A stretch of DNA of 64,000 nucleotides from Paenibacillus sp. MBLB1832. GTDB taxonomy: Bacteria > Bacillota > Bacilli > Paenibacillales > NBRC-103111. The DNA lies in contig NZ_CP130319.1 in assembly GCF_032271945.1 (NCBI RefSeq), positions 327,001-391,000 of the forward strand, written 5' to 3'. A program made the translations under genes and the position numbers. The notes beneath the pieces are model-generated. The model did no database searches. It was not told the origin of the DNA and saw only the letters and a program-made list of their open reading frames with translations. Shown piece by piece: positions 53,679 through 62,333 of the stretch (its first letter is position 1; the number at the start of each line of letters is the position of its first letter).

Positions 53679-53972
53679 TCAATTCCCACGCACGCGTTGC
53701 GACTTTCGAAGCTTGGGCAGTGAACTGGACGGCTGCTTGCGAATCCAGCGCAGAAAGCTTGCGATGGCAGGGTCTTGCTGTAAAGCAGGTAGGGAGGTTA
53801 ACTCTCTTTCAACTAGATCACTGTTGGTATACAAGGCGTGAATTTGTTTATGGCATGGGCGGCAGAGCTGAGCAGTAGGCAGCAGAGTGCCTCCCATTTC
53901 CTTAGGTGTCAGGTGATGGATGGTCGTTTCTACGTCGACTCTGTCGCATAGTTCGCATTGGCTATCCTTCAT
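53679..53972 (-). CDS. Small HNH-type zinc protein
   Basis: The 97-residue product has an HNH-like nuclease fold. A first CxxC pair (CELC), the catalytic-type histidines in TTIHHLTPKEMGG, and a second pair with H (LCRPCHKQIHALY) are visible, followed by a Leu-rich helix (LTSLPALQQDPAIASFLRWI). ATG 53972 is chosen because GGAGG sits seven bases upstream. A longer frame to 54041 lacks a site. Small stand-alone HNH proteins of this kind are common in Firmicutes with unknown role. Confidence 0.78.
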   Translation of the reverse strand: MKDSQCELCDRVDVETTIHHLTPKEMGGTLLPTAQLCRPCHKQIHALYTNSDLVERELTSLPALQQDPAIASFLRWIRKQPSSSLPKLRKSQRVRGN

Positions 53973-54127
53973 AAGTTGCCTCCATGTGTGAAAATAAACC
54001 GTCAATCCTGTCTTTACGTAGTTAACTTTCCCTGTTGGCACTTAAAATAAAGGATATGATGCCCTCAATGTTGAAATATGCAGAAAAATGTCAAACCATG
54101 TTGCTTGTCAGTTTAGGAGGGTCAAAG

Positions 54128-55573
54128 ATGTCAGATCAACTGCTAGAATTAAACAGAAGGAACAGCTTGATGGTTAAGCTTTTGTGGGCGTGTCTTGCGT
54201 TAGGCGTGGCGGCAGCGTATACATCTGTTTCTATGATGATCACACTTATTTCAGTAGGAGTCCCAATAGCTGCTTTATGTTCGATTTTAACGTGGAAGCA
54301 AGTTGCAATCCCGTATACCAAGTATATCATTGCAGTTGGACTCAATGCGATCTCTTACTTTTTCATGTCGAACAGTAACTCATTGATTGGGGTTCTGATC
54401 TTGTATCTAAGCTTGGCGCTTATTTCTTTGTACATGGACTACAAACCGCTAGTGCTCAATGGTGTGATTGGGCTCATAAATATGAACTATTTCATATCGA
54501 CGCTGACACCAGAAGTGGATGTGATTGGGTGTGATGCTTTTTACATACTAACCATCATGACACTGATCGGGCAAGGACAGATCGGCACGAGAATGCTCGC
54601 GAGCGTTGCCCAAAGCGCCAAAGAATCCGAAGTCTCACGTAAGAAAACGGATGAAGTGCTGACAGGTGTGCGGACGACATCCGAAGCGCTTGGCAACTCC
54701 AGCAGTGCGCTGCAGGAGAATGCGGCCGTGACAGGACGGATTACGGAGGAAGTCGTTGCTGCTTTTCAGCAAATTACGGTCGGTATTGAGTCGCAGGCTT
54801 CCAGCATTACGGACATTACTTCAGCCATGCAAGATGTGAACGAGACAGTTGAACAGACGACCGCAGCGTCGAACACGATGAGCAGCCGATCGCGCGACAC
54901 GGCGAAGATGACGAATGAAGGCAAGACCCAGATGGAAGATTTGTCCCTCAAAATCAAAGATATTTCCGCCATAGTCTCCGAGACTTCCAACATCATGAAT
55001 GAAGTGAACGAAGAAAACGTGAAAATTGGAAACATCGTTTCCACGATTGCGGAGATCGCAAACCAGACGAACTTGCTGTCTCTGAATGCCTCCATTGAAG
55101 CAGCGCGTGCTGGCGAGCATGGGAAGGGTTTCTCTGTTGTTGCCAATGAAATTCGTAAGCTAGCGCAAAATGCCCACATCGCCTCGACCGATATCTCGGA
55201 GATTCTAGGGTCGATTCAGTCCAAAGTCATCACAGCCGTGGACAAGGTGAACGTCGGTCTGACAGCTGTAGAATCGGGGAAACAATCTACTGACAACGTA
55301 AATCAGTTGTTCGAAATTATTAATACCAACACGGCGGAAGTGATGGATCAGGCGGAGCATTTGCAACGCATGAATCAACAACTGCAAGTATCCTCACAGC
55401 GCGTAGCGGAGGAAATGGCTTCTGTTGCCGCGATTACCGAGGAATCAGCGGCTTCTGTACAGGAAGTGCTGGCAAGCGCAGAAGTCCAGCAGCATCGTGT
55501 GCAGGATATTGTGGACAGCATCCGTCAATTGAACGGATTAACGATTGATTTGAAGTATCTAATTTCGAAGTAA
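54128..55573 (+). CDS. Chemoreceptor with six-TM sensor region
   Basis: A 481-residue methyl-accepting protein without a periplasmic domain. The N-terminal 180 residues consist of about six hydrophobic helices ([37 protein letters not shown], and others), so sensing must occur in or through the membrane. The signalling domain has the tip [20 protein letters not shown]. No HAMP is evident. AGGAGGG six bases before ATG 54128 fixes the start. The frame upstream to 54035 has no ribosome site. Confidence 0.88.
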   Translation: MSDQLLELNRRNSLMVKLLWACLALGVAAAYTSVSMMITLISVGVPIAALCSILTWKQVAIPYTKYIIAVGLNAISYFFMSNSNSLIGVLILYLSLALISLYMDYKPLVLNGVIGLINMNYFISTLTPEVDVIGCDAFYILTIMTLIGQGQIGTRMLASVAQSAKESEVSRKKTDEVLTGVRTTSEALGNSSSALQENAAVTGRITEEVVAAFQQITVGIESQASSITDITSAMQDVNETVEQTTAASNTMSSRSRDTAKMTNEGKTQMEDLSLKIKDISAIVSETSNIMNEVNEENVKIGNIVSTIAEIANQTNLLSLNASIEAARAGEHGKGFSVVANEIRKLAQNAHIASTDISEILGSIQSKVITAVDKVNVGLTAVESGKQSTDNVNQLFEIINTNTAEVMDQAEHLQRMNQQLQVSSQRVAEEMASVAAITEESAASVQEVLASAEVQQHRVQDIVDSIRQLNGLTIDLKYLISK

Positions 55574-55636
55574 CTACATGGTAAAAAAAGGGTTGCCAAA
55601 CAGGGGATAATCCGCTACAGTTAAGCCAAATGAATA

Positions 55637-55790
55637 GCAACACGGGTGCTTGATAAAGTCAGGCTGAGATAGTGGCCGTATGCCGCTGACCGTTAATCTG
55701 ATCTGGATAATGCCAGCGTAGAGACCTGATGTGCTTTTCTAGCACGAAGTTTAAGCCTGCCGTTAATTCGGTGGGCTTTTTTTGGCATGT
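55637..55790 (+). promoter_or_regulatory. TPP riboswitch with terminator platform before ykoEDC
   Basis: The conserved thi-box parts are all present in order: ACACGGGTGC (55640), GGCTGAGA (about 55662), GACCGTTAATCTGATCTGG and ATAATGCCAGCGTAGAGA (to 55723). After it come a small hairpin (GTGCTTTTCTAGCAC) and a rho-independent terminator (AAGCCTGCCG, TTAATT, CGGTGGGCTTTTTTT). Bound thiamine pyrophosphate should favour termination before ykoE. Confidence 0.95.
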
Positions 55791-55839
55791 TCGCCTATTT
55801 CATTCAAACATTGAATTTGGGAAAAGGAGTGGTTTACAG

Positions 55840-56436
55840 ATGGCGCAGCAACAGGTAAGTAAGAAGGGGTTAAAATTAACCGATATTTTAATCACGATCG
55901 TTATTTCCGCGGTATTTGGCGTGATTTATCGCATTTGGGGGCCGATTTATGATCTATTGAAGCCGCTGGGGCTGCACGCCGAGCAGTTGAGCTACGGCAT
56001 GTGGTTCATGGCAGCGACATTTGCGTTCCTCGTCATTCGTAAGCCAGGGGTTGCGCTGCTCGCCGAGGTTGCGGCGGCAACGATAGAGGCTTTGTATGGC
56101 GGTTCATGGGGCGTGGCGACGCTGGTATATGGGATCCTACAGGGTCTTGCCGCAGAGCTGGTATTCGCGTTATTCCGCTATCGCCGTGCGAGCGTCGGGG
56201 TGACGATGCTGGCGGCTGTCGCTTCAGGCATTCTTTCCTTGGTCGTGGATACGTACTATGGGTATATCGATCAACTCGCGTTCTGGAATTATTTGCTATT
56301 TATCGGCCTGCGCTTCTTAGGCAGTGCCTTGATCGCTGGCGTATTCGCGTACTATTTGACGAATGCCTTGGCTCGTACGGGTGTATTGAAGCTGATTCGC
56401 CCTGTTTCATCCAAAGATTACGACGTACTAGGGTAA
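55840..56436 (+). CDS. ykoE: YkoE, substrate-binding membrane subunit of thiamine/HMP ECF transporter
   Basis: The 198-residue protein has five to six TM helices and the YkoE pattern (ITIVISAVFGVIYRIWGPIY, AATIEALYGGSWGV). It is the S component that recognises the pyrimidine (HMP) or thiamine substrate. ATG 55840 follows AAAGGAGTGG by about ten bases. The frame upstream lies inside the riboswitch and is not coding. It is followed four bases later by the ATPase gene. Confidence 0.93.
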   Translation: MAQQQVSKKGLKLTDILITIVISAVFGVIYRIWGPIYDLLKPLGLHAEQLSYGMWFMAATFAFLVIRKPGVALLAEVAAATIEALYGGSWGVATLVYGILQGLAAELVFALFRYRRASVGVTMLAAVASGILSLVVDTYYGYIDQLAFWNYLLFIGLRFLGSALIAGVFAYYLTNALARTGVLKLIRPVSSKDYDVLG

Positions 56437-56440
56437 CGCC

Positions 56441-57931
56441 ATGAGTGAAGGAATGAGCGTGACCAATCTGCGGTTAAAATATCCCGGTGATGACGCCCCC
56501 CTGATCTTTCAGGGGGTTTCCTTATCCATAGCACCTGGTGAGAAGGTGCTGCTGCTCGGACCGAGCGGCTGCGGCAAATCCACTTTGCTGCAAGTGCTAA
56601 GCGGGATCGTGCCTGAGATGATCGAGCTGCCGCTTCGAGCAGATGAAATTCGTCGACCTAGTCGCTGGGGCTATGTGTTTCAAGACCCGGATACCCAGTT
56701 CTGCATGCCTTATGTGGATGAAGAGATCGCGTTCGTGTTGGAAAATCAGGAGGTTCCGCGAGCGGAGATGCCAGCGCGCATTCGGCATTATTTGGACCTC
56801 GTTGGACTCCATTTGTCCGAGGTGCATACGTTAATCAGCGCGTTGTCTCAAGGCATGAAACAGCGGTTGGCGATAGCCAGTGTACTGGCGCTTGAGCCTG
56901 AGGTGCTGTTTCTCGATGAGCCTACGGCGCTTCTAGATGAAGAGGGGACCACGCAAGTGTGGGACACAATTCGGGCGGTTAGCCAAGATCGCACACTTGT
57001 CGTTGTGGAGCATAAGATCAGCGGGCTCATGGACTTGCTAGATCGGGTGATCATCTTCACGCCAGAGGGGCAGATTTTGGCGGATGGTTCGCCGCGTGTG
57101 GTGTTTGCGGCGTACAAGGATCAAATTCGGGAGTATGGTATCTGGTATCCCGGGGTGTGGGAGGATTATGAGCGGGAGCGGCATATTCAACCGCCAACCC
57201 AACTGTCCCACCAAACGCAGCCCCTCATGTCCTTGCAGGACTTCGTGGGGCTCCGCGGCGGGCAGATCAAGACCTTTGTGGATAACTTGCAGGTGTATCC
57301 TGGCGACTGGATCACCGTTGTCGGGGCCAACGGCGCGGGCAAAAGCTCGCTCCTCCTTGCCATCATGCGCCTCATCCCGACCCGCGGAAGCTGTGTGATC
57401 GCGGGCGTGGTGGGCAACAAAGTCAGGCAGCTCGCCGAGCAGATTGGCTTCGTGTTTCAAAACCCGGAGTTCCAGTTCGTGACGAACTCCGTGGAAGAGG
57501 AGCTGACCTATGGCTTACCAAGTGGGCAGCCAAGGGAAGAGCAGCGTGCAGCAGTGGAACAGCTGCTGCACGAATACGACCTGCTGGCGGTGCGTGGGCA
57601 GCACCCGTTCCAGCTCTCGATGGGCCAGAAGCGCAGGCTGAGTGTGGCAACCGCGATGGTTCGCGGGCCACGCATCCTGCTGCTGGATGAGCCCACCTTC
57701 GGGCTCGATGCGCAAGGGACGATGCGCATGCTCGAAGGGCTGGAACGGCTGCGCGCCAGCGGCACAGTGATCGTGATGGTGACACACGATCATGAGATCG
57801 TCCAGCGCTGGGCGACGCGCGTCTGGCAGGTCGAGGCTGGGCGCGTGACGGAAGTCGCGCCTGGCGCCGCAGCAGCTGCGCAGGATGAGGAGGTGACCCG
57901 CAGCTATGCAACTAACCTTTCCCTATCGTGA
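56441..57931 (+). CDS. ykoD: YkoD, double ATPase subunit of thiamine/HMP ECF transporter
   Basis: A 496-residue fusion of two ABC ATPase domains. The first has Walker A GPSGCGKST, signature LSQGMKQRLA and Walker B VLFLDEPTA. The second has Walker A GANGAGKSS, signature LSMGQKRRLS and Walker B ILLLDEPTF. It powers uptake together with YkoE and YkoC. It overlaps ykoC by 26 bases, indicating translational coupling. Confidence 0.95.
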   Translation: MSEGMSVTNLRLKYPGDDAPLIFQGVSLSIAPGEKVLLLGPSGCGKSTLLQVLSGIVPEMIELPLRADEIRRPSRWGYVFQDPDTQFCMPYVDEEIAFVLENQEVPRAEMPARIRHYLDLVGLHLSEVHTLISALSQGMKQRLAIASVLALEPEVLFLDEPTALLDEEGTTQVWDTIRAVSQDRTLVVVEHKISGLMDLLDRVIIFTPEGQILADGSPRVVFAAYKDQIREYGIWYPGVWEDYERERHIQPPTQLSHQTQPLMSLQDFVGLRGGQIKTFVDNLQVYPGDWITVVGANGAGKSSLLLAIMRLIPTRGSCVIAGVVGNKVRQLAEQIGFVFQNPEFQFVTNSVEEELTYGLPSGQPREEQRAAVEQLLHEYDLLAVRGQHPFQLSMGQKRRLSVATAMVRGPRILLLDEPTFGLDAQGTMRMLEGLERLRASGTVIVMVTHDHEIVQRWATRVWQVEAGRVTEVAPGAAAAAQDEEVTRSYATNLSLS

Positions 57932-58703
57932 AACGTGGGTGCATCGGGTTAATCCTGGTGTGAAGCTGATCCTGGCGATCGCGCTGTTCATTGTTGTGGT
58001 CTTTACGCATCATTTGATGACGATGCTGATTTTGACGGTTGGCGCATTGCTTCCGTTAGCGCTGCTCTCGGGTCATCCCTACAAGCGTTTGTTGTTGTAT
58101 GCATCGCCGTTTTTGTTGATATTCGTGTCCTCCTCGCTCGGGATGATGATGTTCGGAAAGGGTGAAACCGAGTGGTTCCACTTCGGCATCGTCCGCATCA
58201 CCGAGGAGAGCTTTTACCGCGGTATCCACCTAGGACTCCGCGGAACGCAGGTTGCTGCCGTGGGCTTGCTGTTCAGCTTAACCACACGGCCTGTCGCGTT
58301 ATTCTACGCGATGATGCAGCAGTGGAACGTTGCGCCGAAGTACGCATACAGCTTCCTGGCTGCGCTGCGGATGCTGCCTGTCATGCTCGAGGAGCTTCAG
58401 ACGCTGCGCTACGCGATCCAAATTCGAGGCAACAACACGCGGCGCAATCCGCTCACATCGTGGTACAGCACGATGCGAATGATTGCGATTCCGCTGCTTG
58501 CTCAAAGCATTCGCCGCGCCCACCGCACGGCGGTGGCGATGGAAGCGAAGCGTTTTTCCATGAGTCGCAAACGCACCTATTATTATGTATCCTCGTACTC
58601 GAGGCTAGACATCTATTACATCGCCTACTGGCTCCTGCTCCTCGCAGGGACTCACGGGCTGGCGGCGATTTGGCCGTTTCTAGGCGGTGTAGATGTGCGT
58701 TAA
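57906..58703 (+). CDS. ykoC: YkoC, EcfT-type permease of thiamine/HMP transporter
   Basis: The 265-residue EcfT protein has five to six TM helices and the conserved cytoplasmic coupling helices (AALRMLPVMLEELQTLRYA, RRAHRTAVAMEAKRF) with the A-R-G-like motifs that dock on the ATPases. GAGGAGGTGA lies nine bases before the ATG within the end of ykoD. It is the last gene of the riboswitch-controlled operon. No ykoF (thiamine-binding protein) is present here, unlike Bacillus subtilis. Confidence 0.93.
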   Translation: MQLTFPYRETWVHRVNPGVKLILAIALFIVVVFTHHLMTMLILTVGALLPLALLSGHPYKRLLLYASPFLLIFVSSSLGMMMFGKGETEWFHFGIVRITEESFYRGIHLGLRGTQVAAVGLLFSLTTRPVALFYAMMQQWNVAPKYAYSFLAALRMLPVMLEELQTLRYAIQIRGNNTRRNPLTSWYSTMRMIAIPLLAQSIRRAHRTAVAMEAKRFSMSRKRTYYYVSSYSRLDIYYIAYWLLLLAGTHGLAAIWPFLGGVDVR

Positions 58704-58706
58704 CGC

Positions 58707-58750
58707 TAAAAAGCAGTCCTTTCCATGACGGAAAGATCTGCTTTTTATGT
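58707..58750 (+). terminator. Terminator of ykoEDC operon
   Basis: AAAAAGCAGTCCTTTCC and GGAAAGATCTGCTTTTT form a long stem. Confidence 0.9.
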
Positions 58751-58792
58751 TTTTTAGGCTAAGGTGGACCAGAAGCTACCCACCAAGCCAAA

Positions 58793-58981
58793 TAGAAGCG
58801 GTCAACCACCGCTAATTCGGCCAAAAGCAGCTAGAGCAGCAAGTTAAGAGTGGTTGACCACCGCTAACTGTTGCGAATTCGCCTCAACCCCTGCTAAACC
58901 AGCCAAATAGAAGCGGTCAACCACCGCTATTTCGGCGAAAAGCAGCTAGAGCAGTAAGTTAAGAGTGGTTGACCACTCTTA
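58793..58981. repeat. Dispersed phased-palindrome element, copy C
   Basis: Palindromes start at 58793, 58845, 58908 and 58960 (offsets 0, 52, 115, 167). Sites 1 and 3 are identical to site 1 of copy A. The spacer after sites 1 and 3 contains AAAAGCAGCTAGAGCAG.AAGT in both units. The element fills the space between the convergent ykoC and the gene ending at 59019. Confidence 0.92.
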
Positions 58982-59018
58982 ATTCATGCGAATCCACCTC
59001 AACCCCCGTCAACCCAGA

Positions 59019-59414
59019 CTACTGGCCCCACTTGAGCATCAACGTCAACTTGCAACACGGACTCCCTGTCATACGCGGGCCTACCACGAACTGGATGGCG
59101 GTAGGCGTGTAGCTCGTTTCAATGGCGGATTGGCTGCCGAAGGTGTGGACGATGCGGTCTACTTCTTTTTGATTGCCAGTCTGAGCGCTTGTCATCAACT
59201 GCTGCGCAATGGCAGGATCCGCGAGTTTCTTGACGAGAAGGGAAGCGTCTTTCAATAAATGTTCAGAGGTGACGGCCGAGTGTGAAAGTATTTTCGTATC
59301 CACGGGCGGGAAGTCACGGTCCCACGCCCAGTAAGGCGCATAGTGGTAAGGATGGGCAGGGTACAGGTGATACTGAACGGGGGGATACGGGTACATGGTT
59401 GGGTCGTTGTACAT
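59019..59414 (-). CDS. Tyr/Pro/His-rich protein, unknown (possibly spore-related)
   Basis: A 131-residue protein whose first 35 residues are Tyr, Pro and His rich (MYPYPPVQYHLYPAHPYHYA), a composition seen in spore coat proteins. It then has a helical middle (HLLKDASLLVKKLADPAIAQ) and a C-terminal Cys pair (GSPCCKLTL). ATG 59414 follows AAAGGGG at about nine bases. No family is recognised with certainty. The resemblance to coat proteins is compositional only. Confidence 0.62.
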   Translation of the reverse strand: MYNDPTMYPYPPVQYHLYPAHPYHYAPYWAWDRDFPPVDTKILSHSAVTSEHLLKDASLLVKKLADPAIAQQLMTSAQTGNQKEVDRIVHTFGSQSAIETSYTPTAIQFVVGPRMTGSPCCKLTLMLKWGQ

Positions 59415-59486
59415 GAGACCGACCCCTTTCTGTAAAATGATGAGCACTAGCAATATATGTGAAATGTGGGCGAGTGTGCATCACAA

Positions 59487-60302
59487 TCAAGGCTTAGTCC
59501 CACAAGCCATAAAGAATATCATCATGGCATGAGCGTCTGGCGATTCAACAAAGGTGTCATAGGATTTCGCTAATTCTTCGAACTCTTCCTGGGCGATAAC
59601 CCCTTTCATATACAGGCCGCCAAATCGGCCAATATCCAGTTTGCGTATGAATCCTTCAATGCCGTGCAGATCACTATGTTGAACAACTGATTCCATATCT
59701 ATGTTAGTAAAACCTGAATTGGCTAATAGGCGCGGCAAGCCTCTGCCAATCCGTCTGTTTCCGCCTCTTGAAGCGGTGAGTTGTCCTAATTTTTTCAAGA
59801 TAGAAGGTAGAACCTCCAAGTCGGGCTGCAAAGCCCCAAAAATCCCATCATCAATATCAATAATTACTAGCTTGCCGCCTGGTTTGAGTACGCGTTTAAT
59901 TTCCAGGGCTGCCTGCAAGGGATCATGTAAATGAAGAAATAATAAGCGCGCAATAGCAAAGTCATACTGATTGTCAGGCAGTGTAGTCTCGTAAACAGAT
60001 GATCGGATAAACGTAAGTCGGGATTCAGGAATATGACTTAACATCGCTTTAGCCTTGGTGAGTGAAGCATCATCGATATCGAGTGACGTTATCTCACTTT
60101 GGGGCAGGTGATCTAGTAATTTTTCAGTAACGAAACCTCTACCGCTTCCAACCTCTAAGATTTTCATGCCATTTTCGAGTCCAAACCATTTCAGGGTGCG
60201 ATATTCTTTATCCCAGCCGAGTAACGCATGTTCCTTTAAACGTTGCAATTCTGCATCAGTATGATCATGTGGAGAGTGAGATGTTGCGTTACGTGCGTCC
60301 AT
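59487..60302 (-). CDS. Class I SAM-dependent methyltransferase
   Basis: The 271-residue protein has the Rossmann methyltransferase motifs: motif I (ILEVGSGRGFVTEKLL), an acidic motif II (ITSLDIDDASL), and post motifs (YDFAIARLLFLHL, RVLKPGGKLVIIDID). The substrate, a small molecule or lipid, cannot be deduced. GGGAGG about eight bases before the ATG supports the start. It is divergent from the CDGSH mini-gene across a region with a Fur-like box. Confidence 0.87.
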   Translation of the reverse strand: MDARNATSHSPHDHTDAELQRLKEHALLGWDKEYRTLKWFGLENGMKILEVGSGRGFVTEKLLDHLPQSEITSLDIDDASLTKAKAMLSHIPESRLTFIRSSVYETTLPDNQYDFAIARLLFLHLHDPLQAALEIKRVLKPGGKLVIIDIDDGIFGALQPDLEVLPSILKKLGQLTASRGGNRRIGRGLPRLLANSGFTNIDMESVVQHSDLHGIEGFIRKLDIGRFGGLYMKGVIAQEEFEELAKSYDTFVESPDAHAMMIFFMACGTKP

Positions 60303-60392
60303 GGATGGTTCCTCCCAGATTAACTATTCCAACCTTATTTGCTAATTTTACCATATTATGATTCTAGTGTTTGATGAAAAAATAGACGGACT

Positions 60393-60411
60393 GAGAATGA
60401 TAATTATCCTC
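60393..60411. promoter_or_regulatory. Fur-like box
   Basis: GAGAATGATAATTATCCTC is a near-dyad matching the Fur box core (ATGATAATTAT). It lies 25 bp upstream of the CDGSH promoter and about 90 bp before the methyltransferase start on the other strand. Confidence 0.55.
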
Positions 60412-60435
60412 ATTTACTAAACTTTAATTATCTAC

Positions 60436-60464
60436 TTTACAAATGTAAGTAAGAGTCGTATAAT
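60436..60464 (+). promoter_or_regulatory. Strong sigma-A promoter of CDGSH mini-gene
   Basis: TTTACA and TATAAT are separated by exactly 17 bases. A small dyad (TTACA, AA, TGTAA) overlaps the -35. Confidence 0.75.
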
Positions 60465-60502
60465 AAACACAAACAACATCACAGGCGAAGGAGGACGAAA
60501 CC

Positions 60503-60580
60503 ATGGGTAAATGTGCATGCGGAAACACGCAAAACGCTGAGGGCAACTGCGACGGTTCACACGCTAAAAAAGATAAATAA
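60503..60580 (+). CDS. 25-residue CDGSH-type iron-sulfur mini-protein
   Basis: The predicted product is only 25 residues: a CAC pair at 4-6, then CDGSH at 16-20, ending in a Lys-rich tail. In CDGSH proteins C-x-C plus C and H of CDGSH hold a [2Fe-2S] cluster. Here nine residues separate the second and third Cys, one more than usual. GGAGG eight bases upstream, a strong promoter and a following terminator all indicate a real gene. A Fur-like box suggests iron control. It would need to dimerise or join a partner to bind a cluster. Confidence 0.8.
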   Translation: MGKCACGNTQNAEGNCDGSHAKKDK

Positions 60581-60607
60581 GATTCGCTACATATAGGATA
60601 GACCATT

Positions 60608-60646
60608 AAGGACTCTGCGGGCTTCGGCTTGATAGGGTCCTTTTGG
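60608..60646 (+). terminator. Terminator after CDGSH mini-gene
   Basis: AAGGAC and GTCCTTTT close a stem with an inner GGGCTTCGGCT part. Confidence 0.65.
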
Positions 60647-60740
60647 TTGTTGGATGACTCCGATGGAAATTGAAAATGCAAAGAGGAACATGTAGAGTAA
60701 AGTGTAGATGAGGACTAACTGATGAAGTGGGAGTGGGAGC

Positions 60741-61337
60741 ATGGATGTGAAAGAAGCGATTCGCCAGCGGCGCAGCGTGGGGAAGTTGAAGCAGGACCCC
60801 ATCGCGCATGAGCTGATCGAGGAAATATTAGAAGCTGCCGTCTGGGCGCCGAATCATGCAAACACCGAGCCTTGGCGGTTCTGGGTGATGTCGGGCGAAG
60901 GCCGAAAGCTGCTCGGTCGCGGCTACGCCGAGGTTGCTGTGGCGGAAGCACAGCAAGCGAGCGCAGCGGCAGGCAAGTCGCTGACCACCGAAGAGGAAGA
61001 GCAGCTGAACAGCGCCAGCCACAAAAAAGCGTTCCGCGCGCCGCTCATCATCGCCGTTGCGGTATCGCCGTCCGAGCAGCGCGTCGTGCCTGAGATTGAA
61101 GAATTTGCCGCGGTGCATTGCGCGGTGCAAAATATGATGCTGACGGCGCACGCGCTCGGCCTGGGCACGATTTGGCGGACGGGCGAACCTACGTATCATC
61201 CGAAAATGAAAGCGAACTTCGGCCTCTCTGGCCGAGAAGAGATGGTCGGCTTCGTCTATATCGGTTACCCCGAGGCGGTGCCGACGAAGGCGACTCGGGT
61301 GCCTTTTGCAACGAAGACACAGTGGGTGACGGAGTAA
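60741..61337 (+). CDS. Nitroreductase family FMN oxidoreductase (YdjA-like)
   Basis: A 198-residue flavoprotein with the FMN-binding RQRRSVGKL near its N-terminus, the WAPNHANTEPWRFW segment, and GLGTIWRTGEP in the C-terminal part. It fits the short YdjA-type nitroreductases that reduce nitro or quinone compounds with NAD(P)H. GGGAG precedes the ATG. It is separated from the CDGSH mini-gene by a terminator and is a single gene. The physiological substrate is unknown. Confidence 0.9.
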   Translation: MDVKEAIRQRRSVGKLKQDPIAHELIEEILEAAVWAPNHANTEPWRFWVMSGEGRKLLGRGYAEVAVAEAQQASAAAGKSLTTEEEEQLNSASHKKAFRAPLIIAVAVSPSEQRVVPEIEEFAAVHCAVQNMMLTAHALGLGTIWRTGEPTYHPKMKANFGLSGREEMVGFVYIGYPEAVPTKATRVPFATKTQWVTE

Positions 61338-61374
61338 TCTCTAATAGGCTGCTTACCTAGCAGTAGCACCATCC

Positions 61375-61414
61375 AAAAAGGCTCGCTCCCACCAGTTGGG
61401 GAGCGAGCCTTTTT
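61375..61414. terminator. Bidirectional terminator between nitroreductase and psuG
   Basis: AAAAAGGCTCGCTCCC and GGGAGCGAGCCTTTTT form a perfect 16-bp stem. Confidence 0.95.
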
Positions 61415-61415
61415 C

Positions 61416-62330
61416 TCACTTCTTCAGCGCAACCGCAATCCTTGCGGCGGTTTGCGCGTTGTGATAAACGAGCGCGATATTCGTCTCGAGGCTGCGCCCC
61501 TCGGTCAGCTGCTTGATGCGCGCTAGCAGGAATGGCGTGACCTTCTTGCCGGTCACGTTCTGCTCTTTGGCCTCAGCCAGCGCTTGCTGGATGACGCCTT
61601 CGATTTCCTGATGGTCCATGGCGGATTCCGCTGGGACCGGGTTCGCGATGACGGCGCCGCCGCTCAGGCCAAGCTCCCACTTCGTGCGGAGCATCGCTGC
61701 TACGTCAGCCGCCTCATCGAGGCGGAAGTCTACGCCGTAGCCGCTTTCGCGGGCGTAGAAGGACGGGAACTCGCTCGTCTTATAGCCGACTACGGGCACG
61801 CCGTGGGTTTCCAAATACTCGAGCGTACGTCCAATATCGAGGATCGATTTCACGCCGGCGCAGACAACGGCGACATTCGTTTGGGCGAGCTCCGTCAAGT
61901 CCGCGGAAACGTCCATGGACGTTTCTCCTTCACGATGGACACCGCCAATCCCGCCAGTAGCGAACACTTCGATGCCCGCTAAGGCAGCGCCGATCATCGT
62001 CGCGGATACGGTGGTCGCCCCGATTTTGCCCGAGGAGAGGATGTAGGGGAAGTCGCGGCGGCTTACCTTTTCAACATGGCTGTTCGTAGCGAATGCTTCG
62101 AGCTCCCCCTCGTTCAGACCGATCTTGATTTTGCCATCCATGATGCCGATGGTTGCTGGCACCGCGCCATTATCGCGGATAATTTGCTCGACCTTTTTGG
62201 CCATTTCGATATTCTGCGGGTACGGCATGCCGTGAGAGATAATTGTCGTTTCTAATGCAACAACGGGTTTATGATTCGCAAGCGCGTCTTTCACTTCGTC
62301 GGTAAATGTTAAGTATGAGGTAGGTTGCAT
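61416..62330 (-). CDS. psuG: Pseudouridine-5'-phosphate glycosidase
   Basis: The 304-residue enzyme splits pseudouridine 5'-phosphate to uracil and ribose 5-phosphate. Family hallmarks are [75 protein letters not shown] and [17 protein letters not shown], placed inside the last codons of the upstream kinase gene, supports the ATG. The gap between them is only three bases. The two genes form a complete salvage pathway from pseudouridine. Confidence 0.96.
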   Translation of the reverse strand: MQPTSYLTFTDEVKDALANHKPVVALETTIISHGMPYPQNIEMAKKVEQIIRDNGAVPATIGIMDGKIKIGLNEGELEAFATNSHVEKVSRRDFPYILSSGKIGATTVSATMIGAALAGIEVFATGGIGGVHREGETSMDVSADLTELAQTNVAVVCAGVKSILDIGRTLEYLETHGVPVVGYKTSEFPSFYARESGYGVDFRLDEAADVAAMLRTKWELGLSGGAVIANPVPAESAMDHQEIEGVIQQALAEAKEQNVTGKKVTPFLLARIKQLTEGRSLETNIALVYHNAQTAARIAVALKK

Positions 62331-62333
62331 GGT

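Noticed and set aside
55729..55839. N-terminal extension of YkoE
   Set aside because: It would translate the riboswitch terminator; AAAGGAG before 55840 marks the real start.
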